Assembly (NCBI GenBank): GCA_039975755.1
Contig: JBDWGM010000062.1
Span: forward strand, 62,001 to 126,000
Length of the DNA: 64,000 bases
Origin: JABSSA01 sp039975755
GTDB taxonomy: Bacteria > Pseudomonadota > Alphaproteobacteria > Rhodobacterales > Rhodobacteraceae
Direction of reading: 5' to 3'
Shown here piece after piece: positions 1 through 8,868 of the stretch; the first letter of the stretch is position 1, and each line of letters starts with the position of its first letter. A model generated the notes under the pieces. That model was not told where the DNA came from. It did not search any database and was given only the letters and a program-made list of their open reading frames with translations. Made by a program: the position numbers and the translations under genes.

Positions 1-1559
1 ATGTAAGGAATGATGCAACGGTTGGCATAGAAGAACCGTGCGTCATTGACGACGATCGGCGTTTTGCGGATTTGACGAACGTAATCAAGCGCTTTGGCTA
101 CTGCGCGGTCACCCGTTTCCTTACCTTTGATGATCTCGACCAACAGCATTTTTTCGACAGGCGAGAAGAAGTGGATGCCGATATATTGCTCGGGCCGCGA
201 TGACGCTTTGGCTAGGTCCGAAATGGGCAGTGTCGAAGTGTTGGATGCAAAGATGCATGTCTCGGGAATGACGGCTTCGACGCGGGCGGTTATTTCAGCC
301 TTTACCTTGGGATCTTCAAAGACGGCCTCAATGATAAGATCGCAGTCGGCAAGCTTTGCAACATCTGGTGTTGGTGTGATCAGCCCCAGCATCGCTTCGG
401 CCTTCTCGGCGGTGACTTTGCCGCGTGATTTGCCTTTTTCTAGGTACGTTGCTGTATAATCCTTACCCCGGTCTGCTGCCTCTTGATCGCGGTCGATTAG
501 GACAACTTCGATCCCGGCTTGTGCCGAGACGAGTGCAATGCCTGCGCCCATGAGGCCGGCCCCCAGCACACCCAGTTTTTTAACGCGTTGATCTTCCACA
601 TCTTTAGGGCGCACAGCCCCTTTTTCCAGTGCTTCCTTATTCAGGAAAATTGACCGGATCATCGACGACGATGATGGATTCATCAAAACATTCGTAAACC
701 AACGGGCTTCGATTTTCAGTGCCGTGTCGAAAGGAACAAGCGCGCCTTCGTATACAGCTGACAACAGTGCCTTGGCTGCTGGGTAAACCCCTTGGGTTTT
801 GCCGTGAACCATCGCGGCTGCTCCAACGAAGGTCATGAAACCTGCTGGGTGATACGGTGCACCACCTGGCATTTTGTAACCCTTTTTGTCCCAAGGTTTG
901 ACGATGTCAGCATCTGTAGCGCTCAACACCCATGCCTTGGCTGCGGCCAGTGGATCGTCCACAACCTCATCAACCAATTGGCCTTTCGCCTTATCGGGTC
1001 CGACCATCTTCCCTTCCAAAAGGAAAGACGACGCACCCATCGCGCCAAGCTTGCGGACCAAACGCGTGGTTCCACCAGCGCCTGGGAAAATGCCGACCAT
1101 GATTTCGGGTAAGCCGACTTTCGCTTTTGGATTGTTTGCTAAGAAAATGCGGTGCGTTGCCAAAGGCAGCTCTAGTCCAATCCCGGCTGCTGTGCCGGGC
1201 AGGGCGGCCGCGATTGGCTTACCGCCTTTTTGCGATTTGGGGTCCATTCCTGCCAATTCGATTTTGCGCAACAACGCGTGCATCTTCATGGTGCCTTCGA
1301 ACAGGCCTTTTGCAGGGTTGTCACCGGCATCTTCGCGCATTTTGGCAAGTAGGTTCAGATCCATACCGCCGGCAAACGATCCCTCTTTGCCCGAGGTGAT
1401 AACAATGCCTTTTACTGCGTCATCAGCAAGGGTCTCGTCGATTAACGCATCCAGAGTTTGAAGCCCGTCCAGTGACATGACGTTCATGGTCTTTCCGGGC
1501 ACATCCCAGGTGATAATAGCAACGCCGTCTGAGTCCCGGTCTAAAGTGAAGTCGGCCAT
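1..1559 (-). CDS. fadB: FadB/FadJ-type multifunctional fatty-acid oxidation enzyme (C-terminus cut by window edge)
   Basis: Fuses enoyl-CoA hydratase and NAD-dependent 3-hydroxyacyl-CoA dehydrogenase activities, catalysing the middle two steps of beta-oxidation in the cytosol. 519 residues are present; the rest lies left of the window. The N-terminal crotonase domain shows the oxyanion-hole region SGKEGSFAGGMDLN near residue 50 and GLPEIMVGIFPGAGGTTRL near residue 150, carrying the catalytic Glu. The Rossmann domain begins near residue 322 (KKLGVLGAGLMGAGIA), with the catalytic-His segment IGIHFFSPVEKM near residue 460. The ATG at 1559 overlaps the end of the tandem NTF2-like gene by 19 bases, so it is the third gene of the operon that starts with the thiolase at 3786. 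With that thiolase it would form the alpha2beta2 trifunctional complex (inference from family). Confidence 0.93.
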   Translation of the reverse strand, partial: MADFTLDRDSDGVAIITWDVPGKTMNVMSLDGLQTLDALIDETLADDAVKGIVITSGKEGSFAGGMDLNLLAKMREDAGDNPAKGLFEGTMKMHALLRKIELAGMDPKSQKGGKPIAAALPGTAAGIGLELPLATHRIFLANNPKAKVGLPEIMVGIFPGAGGTTRLVRKLGAMGASSFLLEGKMVGPDKAKGQLVDEVVDDPLAAAKAWVLSATDADIVKPWDKKGYKMPGGAPYHPAGFMTFVGAAAMVHGKTQGVYPAAKALLSAVYEGALVPFDTALKIEARWFTNVLMNPSSSSMIRSIFLNKEALEKGAVRPKDVEDQRVKKLGVLGAGLMGAGIALVSAQAGIEVVLIDRDQEAADRGKDYTATYLEKGKSRGKVTAEKAEAMLGLITPTPDVAKLADCDLIIEAVFEDPKVKAEITARVEAVIPETCIFASNTSTLPISDLAKASSRPEQYIGIHFFSPVEKMLLVEIIKGKETGDRAVAKALDYVRQIRKTPIVVNDARFFYANRCIIPY

Positions 1560-2548
1560 GATTTGGTCCTTTCCTGAATTTCGCGGAGCGTCGGCAATTG
1601 ATTATTTGGCCGCGGCGTCTCCAAAGAATATGAATCGTCGTCGAGAGCATTGGTGACGGAAACGAGCCGCCATTCTGTGTTGTGTCGCTTCAAGAGCATT
1701 CTGGATTTTAGAGGTGGAGCAGATTGCTTCCCGTTTCTGTAAACGCGTGCTGTGTGGTACCCACAGATCAAGTCTGCTTGCAGAAACTCCGCTCGGTCAG
1801 CGGTCCGCACTAAATTGTCACCCCGTCGTCCGTCATATGATCCACTCAGATCATCAAACACTTGGGTTAAATCTTCAGGTCCTTTGACAATCAGATCTTT
1901 CGTTAGGCTGTGATAGCTGCACGGAAAGCAGTAAAGCGCGCAGAACGCGTCGAACTTTTTATCAGTGATCGTTTGCCCATAAGCGTCCAAGAACGCTTGG
2001 TACAAAGAAAGAGGTTCAGCCAATGACCGCCTGACATCGTTCTTTGACCCGAGATGCGGTGCGATTGTTGCAGTAGGTTTTATCGAGAGATCCGGAGGCC
2101 ATTGCGGTACAACAATGCTGCTTTCTATTTCGATAATGCACCAGGTTTCATTTGTGCGTTTTAGCACCAATCGATTGTTGTAACTGGGAACCATCGGAAC
2201 CGTTCCCCGCAATACATGCGAGACATAGAATCCTTCGATGTAATCCTTCCCCAAAAATTCGGCATCTGTCGCAAGTCGGATAAACTGGTTCACGCCCAGT
2301 GACTCCAAAGAATTCAAAAAGGACGTATGCCCGATCTGGGTATCTTTTCGAGTTTCGATGATGGTTTCAGAGTTGATAAAAACACGCTTGTACGGAAGCG
2401 AGAACGTATCATGCAGCCCATCCCAATCACGTGCCATAAGGCAATCAGATTGATGATCCAGCATCGACTGGAGAATAGCGATAGCTTTGTGTGCCACGCT
2501 GTCCTTTTGGTCAATGTCTCGATGCGTTGATGTATGCAGTTTGATCAC
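1541..2548 (-). CDS. Unknown protein with two tandem NTF2/SnoaL-like domains
   Basis: I do not recognise a named family. The roughly 335-residue product appears to contain two similar halves of about 130 residues, each starting with a helix (AILQSMLDHQSD and LYQAFLDAYGQT) and ending in a beta-rich stretch with a matching RLVLKRTNETWCIIEIES / RMLLKRHNTEWRLVSVTN strand pair. That layout fits a duplicated NTF2-like cone fold as in SnoaL or ketosteroid-isomerase relatives. There is no signal peptide. It lies between fadA and fadB, overlapping both neighbours if the TTG at 2578 is used. I chose GTG 2548 because AAAGGAAG precedes it at good spacing; TTG 2578 overlaps the fadA stop as TTGA and is the alternative. 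The operon position suggests a role in acyl-CoA turnover, but no catalytic residue can be named. Confidence 0.75.
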   Translation of the reverse strand: MIKLHTSTHRDIDQKDSVAHKAIAILQSMLDHQSDCLMARDWDGLHDTFSLPYKRVFINSETIIETRKDTQIGHTSFLNSLESLGVNQFIRLATDAEFLGKDYIEGFYVSHVLRGTVPMVPSYNNRLVLKRTNETWCIIEIESSIVVPQWPPDLSIKPTATIAPHLGSKNDVRRSLAEPLSLYQAFLDAYGQTITDKKFDAFCALYCFPCSYHSLTKDLIVKGPEDLTQVFDDLSGSYDGRRGDNLVRTADRAEFLQADLICGYHTARVYRNGKQSAPPLKSRMLLKRHNTEWRLVSVTNALDDDSYSLETPRPNNQLPTLREIQERTKSWPTSL

Positions 2549-2574
2549 AACAGGGTGCTTCCTTTGAGTGAGGG

Positions 2575-3786
2575 TCAAACGCGTTCAATAATTGTGGCGG
2601 CTCCCATGCCTGAGGCGACGCACAAAGTGGCAAGCCCGGTTTCTTTGTCAGTGCGTTCCAATTCGTCCAGCAATGTACCGATGATCATAGCGCCCGTGGC
2701 CCCCAGAGGGTGACCCATAGCGATCGCGCCACCGTTCACATTGACCTTGTCATGGTCCACATCAAACGCCTGCATGAAACGCAGTACAACTGACGCAAAA
2801 GCTTCGTTGACCTCGAACAGGTCGATGTCGTCGATGGTCATGCCGTGATCTGCTAGGATCTTTTCGGTAACGGGAACTGGGCCTGTTAACATGATCGTCG
2901 GATCAGTGCCGATTTTGGCAGTCGCACGAATGCGGGCCCGCGGCTTTAGGCCGTATTTCTCGCCAAATTCCTTATTTCCGATCAAAATAGCGGACGCGCC
3001 GTCGACAATACCCGAAGAGTTTCCAGCGTGGTGAATGTGATTTACGCGTTCCAGTTCGGGATATTTCATAATGGCGATTTTGTCGAAGCCGGGCATGACT
3101 TCGCCCATGGCTTGGAACGACGGATTCAATGCACCCAGTGACTGCATGTCTGTTTGCGGGCGCATGAATTCGTCATAATCCAGTATATCAAGCCCGTTCT
3201 GGTCTTTGACGGTGATGACCGATTTTGCAAACCGCTTGTCGTCCCACGCCGCTTTTGCGCGGCGTTGGCTTTCAACGGCATACCCGTCCGCGTCATCCCG
3301 ACTAAACCCATATTTGGTCGCGATCACATCTGCCGAAATGCCCTGGGGCACAAAGTATGTACCCATTGCAACACTTGGGTCCGCAGCAATCGCTGCCCCA
3401 TCAGATCCCATAGCAACACGGCCCATCATTTCCACGCCGCCCGCGATATATGCATTCCCGCCACCACCTTTGACTTGGTTCGCAGCCAAATTGACCGCTT
3501 CTAGGCCGCTGGCACAAAAGCGGTTGATGGCGAGGCCGGGGATGGATTCATCAAGGTCAGATGCAAGAACGGCCGTACGGGCCAAGTTCCCACCCTGTTC
3601 CATGACTTGCGTAACATTGCCCCAAATCACGTCCTCTACGGCGTGGCCTTCAAGGTTATTGCGTTCTTTTACGGCATTCAAGGTAAGGGCCGACAGCCGC
3701 AAGGCAGTTACTTCGTGCAGGCTGCCGTCTTTTCGGCCTTTACCGCGGGGCGTGCGCAAAGCGTCATAAATATAGGCTTCGGTCAT
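2575..3786 (-). CDS. fadA: Acetyl-CoA C-acyltransferase (3-ketoacyl-CoA thiolase)
   Basis: Cleaves 3-ketoacyl-CoA with CoA to acetyl-CoA and a shortened acyl-CoA, the last step of beta-oxidation. The 403-residue length is normal for the thiolase family. The nucleophilic Cys91 lies in INRFCASGLEAVN. The NEAFA motif, the GGAIAMGHPLGATGAM glycine loop with its His, and the C-terminal CVASGMGAATIIE with the second catalytic Cys are all present. It is the first gene of a three-gene minus-strand operon (thiolase, tandem NTF2-like protein, FadB-type enzyme) and has a 14-bp inverted-repeat operator about 80 bases upstream of its ATG. Substrate chain length cannot be read from sequence. Confidence 0.95.
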   Translation of the reverse strand: MTEAYIYDALRTPRGKGRKDGSLHEVTALRLSALTLNAVKERNNLEGHAVEDVIWGNVTQVMEQGGNLARTAVLASDLDESIPGLAINRFCASGLEAVNLAANQVKGGGGNAYIAGGVEMMGRVAMGSDGAAIAADPSVAMGTYFVPQGISADVIATKYGFSRDDADGYAVESQRRAKAAWDDKRFAKSVITVKDQNGLDILDYDEFMRPQTDMQSLGALNPSFQAMGEVMPGFDKIAIMKYPELERVNHIHHAGNSSGIVDGASAILIGNKEFGEKYGLKPRARIRATAKIGTDPTIMLTGPVPVTEKILADHGMTIDDIDLFEVNEAFASVVLRFMQAFDVDHDKVNVNGGAIAMGHPLGATGAMIIGTLLDELERTDKETGLATLCVASGMGAATIIERV

Positions 3787-3866
3787 GGGCTCGGTCCTTT
3801 TGCAATTCGTTGTTCAATAGATGGGCCAGACCAATCGGTCTAATCAAGAGTGACGTAGCGGACAAT

Positions 3867-3880
3867 TTACGTAAACGTCA
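3867..3880. promoter_or_regulatory. Putative MerR-family (LiuR-like) operator upstream of fadA
   Basis: TTACGTAAACGTCA is an imperfect inverted repeat of half-site T(T/G)ACGT with a 2-base centre. The same 14-mer in the other orientation occurs at 8617-8630 in front of a MerR regulator gene. It sits 81-94 bases upstream of the fadA ATG, where MerR regulators often bind over a promoter. The rest of the 338-base gap 3787-4124 holds no convincing gene; a 61-codon minus-strand frame there lacks a ribosome-binding site and any family features. Confidence 0.6.
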
Positions 3881-4124
3881 TCTCCTGCATTCATTGTCAG
3901 ATCAAAACGAATAAGGCGCGAACTCGCAAACTATGGTTCCACATCACTATTGCCCGTTGCGATGACCAGCGTTCGACCGTCGCGTTTCGCATTGTTCATC
4001 GGCCCATGCACAACACGGGCCAAAATACTCTGTGCGATTTGAAGTTGTTTCGACGCAGGTTGGCAAGAGAAATTGGACCAAGTGATCCAAAAAAATGCGA
4101 TCCCATGCTTACACAAACAGTTGA

Positions 4125-4757
4125 TCAGGCACGGTCGCTGGGATTGCCGGGCATCAAATCATAGGGATGTTTCCAGCCTGGGGTCGTTTCAATGTTGTTC
4201 ATCCAGCGATCAATATTGGCCCAATCGGAGCGTACGAAACCGTATGGCTCAGGATAAAACAGATAGCCGCAACACGACAAATCAGCATTGGTAAGGCCTG
4301 AACCAACGATCCAATCCCGACCGTCTAAATGCGAATTTAGAACGTCGAAGGTTGCTTGCAGCCGGCCTTGATTAAATGCAATGACGTCTTTGGGGCGTTT
4401 GTCTTCCGGAAGAAAGTTCATCAAAAAACGCGTCATGCCGCACATCGAACTTAGCTTGTGATTGTCCCAAAGCACCCAACGTAACACTTCGTAACGCGCA
4501 TCGTCATCGCCTGCGAACTTGCCAGTCTTGTCCGAGATGTACTGCTGGATCACACCTGATTGGCTAAGCTTTAGATCGCCATCAATTAACAAAGGGGCTT
4601 CGCCCATAGTGTTCAGCGCCCGATAGGCCTCAGTACGCGACGCTCCGTTAAAGAAATCAACAAATACGGGTTCCCAATCTAGACCCGAAAGCTCAAGCGC
4701 CAAGGCCGCCTTATAGGAATTTCCGGATTCACCAAAGCAGTGCAGTTTGATCGTCAT
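4125..4757 (-). CDS. Glutathione S-transferase family protein
   Basis: A 210-residue soluble protein with the two-domain GST layout. The N-terminal thioredoxin-like domain runs to about residue 80, with the GNSYKAALALE helix after strand 1 and the cis-Pro motif GEAPLLIDGDLKLSQSGVI (family glutathione-binding loop, including QSG). An all-helical C-terminal domain follows. It probably conjugates glutathione to electrophiles or isomerises a metabolite; the substrate is unknown. It lies alone between the thiolase operon and the broken acyl-CoA dehydrogenase, in the same direction. The ATG at 4757 is preceded by a weak purine-rich site. Confidence 0.88.
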   Translation of the reverse strand: MTIKLHCFGESGNSYKAALALELSGLDWEPVFVDFFNGASRTEAYRALNTMGEAPLLIDGDLKLSQSGVIQQYISDKTGKFAGDDDARYEVLRWVLWDNHKLSSMCGMTRFLMNFLPEDKRPKDVIAFNQGRLQATFDVLNSHLDGRDWIVGSGLTNADLSCCGYLFYPEPYGFVRSDWANIDRWMNNIETTPGWKHPYDLMPGNPSDRA

Positions 4758-4950
4758 GTGATCTTGGCCTTTATATCAAAAAGAGAAACGGAATAACGCG
4801 TTCGGGGCTTCGCAATCGGCAAATTTATCAAGAAACAGTGCTCCCAACCCTTGCGTATTTACAGGTCGTGGCGATGCTACGACTGTAAGGCGCTATTCGG
4901 TCAAAGTTGTCGTTGGGGTTGGAAAATGCAAGGTCAAATTCTGGCCATGG

Positions 4951-6105
4951 CTACAAACTGCGGGCAATTAGTTCTTTCATAATTTCGTTCGTTCCACCGT
5001 AAATGCGTTGAACACGTGCATCGGTCCACATTTCGCCGATGGCGTATTCTTGCATGAATCCGTACCCGCCATGCAATTGCAAACAGGCGTCCAGTACTTC
5101 GCCCTGAGTATCCGTTATCCAGTATTTTGCCATCGCTGCTTTTTCCACGCTTAAAGCCCCGTCCATGTGTTCGCGGATACATTCATCCACAAATGCGCGG
5201 GCCACTTTTGTTTTGGTCTGACATTCGGCAAGCTGGAACCGCGTGTTTTGGAATTGGGTAAGGGGCCCGCCGAAAGCTTGGCGCTCTTTGCAATACGCTA
5301 TCGTACGCTCAACCCCACCTTCCATTGCGCCAACCGCGCCACATGCGATAATCAAGCGCTCTTGGGGCAGTTGCTGCATCATTTGATAAAAGCCTTGCCC
5401 TTCGCGTCCTCCGAGAAGGTTTTCCGGCGCGACTTCGACGTCATCAAAAAACAATTCCGAAGTGTCCGCAGCATGAAGGCCAATTTTATCCAGATTGCGT
5501 CCGCGCACGAAACCGTCGGCCTTGTCTGTTTCCACAACCAGCAACGACACCCCTTTGGCCCCGATGTCTGGATTTGTCTTGCAAGCCACGATGACAAGGT
5601 TGGCGTGCTGACCGTTCGAGATGAACGTTTTCTGCCCAGTTAAGCGATAGGCGTTTCCTGTTTGGACTGCTTTGGATTTGATGGCTTGCACGTCAGATCC
5701 GGTTGAGGGTTCCGTCATTGCCAATGCGCCAACCAAGTCGCCCGATACCAGACCGGGAAGCCAACGCTGTTTTTGGTCGTCTGTCCCAAATGACAAAATG
5801 TAATGCGCAACGATTGGGCCATGGATTGCATAGCCTCAACTTGCGATATTGGCCCGACTTGCTTCGATGACGATTGCAGCCTCGTGACCAAAGTCACCAC
5901 CCGCGCCACCATAGGCTTCGGGTATTGAGGGGCAGAGCAGGCCGATTTGTCCTGCCTGCTGCCAAATGCTGCGATCCATTTGGCCTTGTTTGCGCCAACG
6001 TTCGAAATGAGGGACCCATTCGGTGTTGATGAAATTGGCAACAGTGTCGGATGTCATCCGATGGTCGTTACGTATCCAGCCTTGTGGTTCGGTGGCATTC
6101 TCCAT
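4951..6105 (-). pseudogene. Acyl-CoA dehydrogenase interrupted by one in-frame TGA
   Basis: Reading from ATG 6105 to the stop at 4951, one frame of 385 codons encodes a normal-length FAD acyl-CoA dehydrogenase except for a TGA at codon 90 (5836-5838 on the plus strand, TCA). Before it come the N-terminal helical domain and IPEAYGGAGGDFGHEAA. After it the same frame runs on with GYAIHGPIVAHYIL, the FAD/substrate motif ALAMTEPSTGSDVQAIK, QKTFISNGQHAN and the C-terminal LHGGYGFMQEYAIGEMWTDA and RIYGGTNEIMKELI. No frameshift or deletion is seen, so the loss is very recent, or the TGA is a sequence error. TGG to TGA would be a single change. Internal reinitiation would give only a C-terminal fragment lacking the N-terminal domain. 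Confidence 0.85.
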
Positions 6106-6301
6106 CGGGCCCTCGTTATCTTTTAGGGGTGGCCAGGTCAGAGTGGAACAAACGCTAATGATACTTCAGCGCCCGATGATCGAAGGCCATGCAAAACGGC
6201 CTTTACCGTGCAACAGACAGGTGGGAGGGTCTATAGCTTTGAAGGTGAAAACGCAGTTTTCAGTCAGAACCTGTTTGATTGCGGTGTCAGTGTTCTGGTT
6301 G

Positions 6302-6328
6302 AAAAAGGGCGGGGAAAACCCCGCCCTT
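6302..6328 (-). terminator. Rho-independent terminator of the acyl-CoA dehydrogenase at 6334-8115
   Basis: On the minus strand a perfect 10-bp stem (AAGGGCGGGG with CCCCGCCCTT) and a 4-base loop is followed by a short T run. It starts 6 bases after the stop codon of the gene ending at 6334. Confidence 0.85.
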
Positions 6329-6333
6329 GTTGA

Positions 6334-8115
6334 TTAGAAGTTCGCAGCGTCCAGCGCCATAACGGTTTCAGCGCCGGTTTCGATGCGCGTTAAATGCAGC
6401 GCTGTCGCGGGCAGCTGGCGCGCCATGTAATAACGGCCAGTCGCGATTTTGGTTTCATAGAACTCATTGTCAGAGGTCCCGGCATCCAGTTCCGACTGTG
6501 CTGCATGCGCCATTTTGGCCCACATCAACGCAAGGCAGACATGCCCAAACATATGCATGAAGTCATTTGAACCTGATAATGCGTTATTGGGGTCTTTCAT
6601 GCCGTTTTGCATGAAGTACATCCCCGCGGATTGAAGGTCTTTGGACGCGGCTTTCAACGGTTCGATGAAGTCTCGATCAAAGGCCTCGTTTTGTCCTTTC
6701 AATTCGCCAATGGTGCTTTTCACCAGTTCAAAGAACGCCATGACGTGTTTACCGCCATCCTGCGAAAGCTTGCGCCCCACAAGGTCAAGCGCTTGTACGC
6801 CGTTGGCCCCTTCATAGATCTGAGCAATACGGGCGTCTCGGGTGAATTGGGACATGCCCCATTCTTCGATATAACCGTGTCCGCCATAGACCTGTTGTGC
6901 CTTGACGGTCATGTCGTAACCTTGGTCCGTCAGGAAACCTTTGATGACAGGTGTCAGCAGTGAAATCAGACCATCTGCATCTTTGTCTTGTCCGCGATGT
7001 GCGCGGTCAATCATTGTTGCGCCCCACAGAATGAACGCACGCGCACCTTCTGCAAAGGACTTTTGGTCCATAAGGCTGCGGCGGATGTCAGGGTGAACAA
7101 TCAACGGATCGGCTGGGCCGTCGGGGTTTTTCGCACCCGTCACATCACGTCCTTGCAAACGATCCTTGGCGTATTCAAGTGCGTTTTGGTATGCAACCTC
7201 AGCCTGAGCCAACCCTTGCATACCCACGCCCAAGCGCGCTTCGTTCATCATTGTGAACATGGCCCGCATGCCTTTGTGTTCTTCACCCAACAGATATCCT
7301 GTGGCTTCGTCATAGTTCATCACACAGGTGGAATTGCCGTGGATGCCCATTTTCTCTTCGATCTTGCCACAGCTCACGCTGTTGCGTTCACCCATGTTGC
7401 CATCATCGTCGACCATGAATTTGGGAACGATAAACAGCGACACGCCTTTGATACCCTCAGGCGCGCCTGTGATTTTTGCCAATACAAGGTGGACAATGTT
7501 GCCCGCCATGTCGTGTTCACCAGCCGAAATAAAGATCTTCTGACCACTGATTTTAAAGCTGCCGTCCCCTTGAGGTTCAGCCTTGGTTCGCATGAGCCCC
7601 AAGTCGGTGCCGCAATGCGGTTCGGTCAGGTTCATCGTCCCTGTCCATTCGCAGCTGACCATATTTGGCAACCATTTCGCCTTTTGCGCATCCGTCCCAT
7701 GGGCAAGGATGGCCGAAGCCGCCCCATGTGTCAGACCTTGGTACATCGTAAACGCTTGGTTTGACGCCGAGAACATCTCGCCGACGGCTGTCCCGATGAC
7801 ATAAGGCATATTTTGCCCGCCAAATTCTTCGGGCATGTCCAGACCGGGCCATCCGCCTTCTTTGACTTGGTCAAACGCGGCTTTAAAACCGGTGGGCGTG
7901 CGAACGACACCATTCTCCAGCGTACACCCTTCCGTGTCACCAACCGCATTCAATGGGGCCAGAACTTCGGACGAGATTTTGCCAGCTTCTTCCAAAATGG
8001 CAGACGTAAAATCTGCTTCAAGTTCGTCGTAACCTGGGATGCCGGATTCTGTGATTTTCAGAACGTTATGCAGCACAAATTGCGCGTCTTTGGTCGGGGC
8101 TGTGTAGCTTGGCAT
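6334..8115 (-). CDS. Acyl-CoA dehydrogenase with C-terminal extension (DmdC/FadE-like)
   Basis: A 593-residue FAD acyl-CoA dehydrogenase, longer than the usual 380 because of a C-terminal helical extension, as in the DmdC (3-methylmercaptopropionyl-CoA dehydrogenase) and FadE12-like group common in roseobacters. Visible motifs are MNLTEPHCGTDLGLMRTKA (FAD/substrate), GQKIFISAGEHDMAGN, QQVYGGHGYIEEWGMSQ and IYEGANGVQALDLVGRKL, which carries the predicted catalytic Glu. It dehydrogenates an acyl-CoA to the 2-enoyl-CoA and passes electrons to ETF. It lies 34 bases behind a MerR regulator gene and probably shares its transcript. Roseobacters carry several paralogues, so the exact substrate (DMSP-derived, fatty or branched acyl-CoA) is not decided by sequence. 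Confidence 0.92.
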   Translation of the reverse strand: MPSYTAPTKDAQFVLHNVLKITESGIPGYDELEADFTSAILEEAGKISSEVLAPLNAVGDTEGCTLENGVVRTPTGFKAAFDQVKEGGWPGLDMPEEFGGQNMPYVIGTAVGEMFSASNQAFTMYQGLTHGAASAILAHGTDAQKAKWLPNMVSCEWTGTMNLTEPHCGTDLGLMRTKAEPQGDGSFKISGQKIFISAGEHDMAGNIVHLVLAKITGAPEGIKGVSLFIVPKFMVDDDGNMGERNSVSCGKIEEKMGIHGNSTCVMNYDEATGYLLGEEHKGMRAMFTMMNEARLGVGMQGLAQAEVAYQNALEYAKDRLQGRDVTGAKNPDGPADPLIVHPDIRRSLMDQKSFAEGARAFILWGATMIDRAHRGQDKDADGLISLLTPVIKGFLTDQGYDMTVKAQQVYGGHGYIEEWGMSQFTRDARIAQIYEGANGVQALDLVGRKLSQDGGKHVMAFFELVKSTIGELKGQNEAFDRDFIEPLKAASKDLQSAGMYFMQNGMKDPNNALSGSNDFMHMFGHVCLALMWAKMAHAAQSELDAGTSDNEFYETKIATGRYYMARQLPATALHLTRIETGAETVMALDAANF

Positions 8116-8149
8116 AGGTGTCTCCCTTTGTCGTGTAGGTATAGTCTAC

Positions 8150-8551
8150 TTATTCAGCAGCCGCAGCGGGGGCTTCGATTTGTTTCAAAACCTTTTCGCC
8201 CCATTGCAATTGCGCCTTAAGTTCATTGATGGCGTCAGACAGTTCGTTTCGCTGCTCTTCCATCTGGTGCAATCGGTCTAGGGCAATGTCATAGGTACGA
8301 CGCAGCTGCGTGTGCTTTTGATCATCCATATCATAGAGGTTTAACAGTTGTCGGATTTCTTCCAGACTGAACCCAAAACGCTTCCCGCGCAAAATTAATT
8401 TGAGCCGTGCGCGTTCACGTTTTGTGTATAAGCGTTTTTGCCCAATGCGGATTGGGAACAGCAATTCCTTAGCTTCATAAAAGCGCAGTGTACGAGGAGT
8501 CACATCGAACTCGTCGCACATTTCTCTGATAGTCATTCTATGGTCTGTCAT
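8150..8551 (-). CDS. MerR-family transcriptional regulator (LiuR-like)
   Basis: A 133-residue regulator with an N-terminal winged helix (IREMCDEFDVTPRTLRFYEA, then KRLYTKRERARLKLILRGKR) and a dimerising coiled coil from about residue 75 to 120. The metal-binding cysteines of metal-sensing MerR proteins are absent from the C-terminal part, which fits acyl-CoA-catabolism regulators such as LiuR. It is first in an operon with the acyl-CoA dehydrogenase downstream, and an inverted repeat at 8617-8630, 66 bases upstream of its ATG, also occurs before fadA. I infer autoregulation and control of the thiolase operon. Confidence 0.9.
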   Translation of the reverse strand: MTDHRMTIREMCDEFDVTPRTLRFYEAKELLFPIRIGQKRLYTKRERARLKLILRGKRFGFSLEEIRQLLNLYDMDDQKHTQLRRTYDIALDRLHQMEEQRNELSDAINELKAQLQWGEKVLKQIEAPAAAAE

Positions 8552-8616
8552 ATCTATAACTCTGGCGTTTCATCTGACTAGCAAATGGGAAGTCGATTGT
8601 TTGATACAACGCAGGT

Positions 8617-8630
8617 TGACGTTTACGTAA
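8617..8630. promoter_or_regulatory. Putative MerR-family (LiuR-like) operator upstream of the MerR-acyl-CoA dehydrogenase operon
   Basis: TGACGTTTACGTAA is the exact reverse complement of the site at 3867-3880. It lies in the 317-base gap 8552-8868, 66-79 bases upstream of the first MerR gene. Apart from this site and a weak hairpin near 8720-8747 (CTTTGATC with GATCAAAG, possibly the end of the second MerR transcript), the gap shows no gene. Confidence 0.6.
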
Positions 8631-8868
8631 GCTGGACGTTGCGTCATTTTTCGTGAGCTGTTTGGTGGGGTGGTTTTGCCAAGTGGCCAGTGTCAAAATA
8701 TCTGAAATAAAATCAATAGCTTTGATCCACCAACGGTTTGATCAAAGGATATGTCACACCATCGTGTAGCAATTGAAACCGCCCGCATGTCTGCAGCCAA
8801 GTGTTCTAAGGGAAGACCCAAATTTGTTGCATGGAGGTCAACGGCGAACAGAATTCAACTGAGCGAAA

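Noticed and set aside
3206..3769. 187-codon plus-strand frame opposite fadA
   Set aside because: It is antisense to a well-supported thiolase gene and has no motif.
3931..4116. 61-codon minus-strand frame between fadA and the GST gene
   Set aside because: No ribosome-binding site, no motif, and it lies in a probable promoter region.
5836..5838. Selenocysteine insertion at the in-frame TGA of the acyl-CoA dehydrogenase
   Set aside because: Acyl-CoA dehydrogenases are not known selenoproteins, no bSECIS-like hairpin was evident just after the codon, and no selenocysteine machinery is in the window.
6988..7764. 258-codon plus-strand frame opposite the acyl-CoA dehydrogenase at 6334-8115
   Set aside because: It has the codon pattern of an antisense shadow, with many Cys and His, and no family motif.
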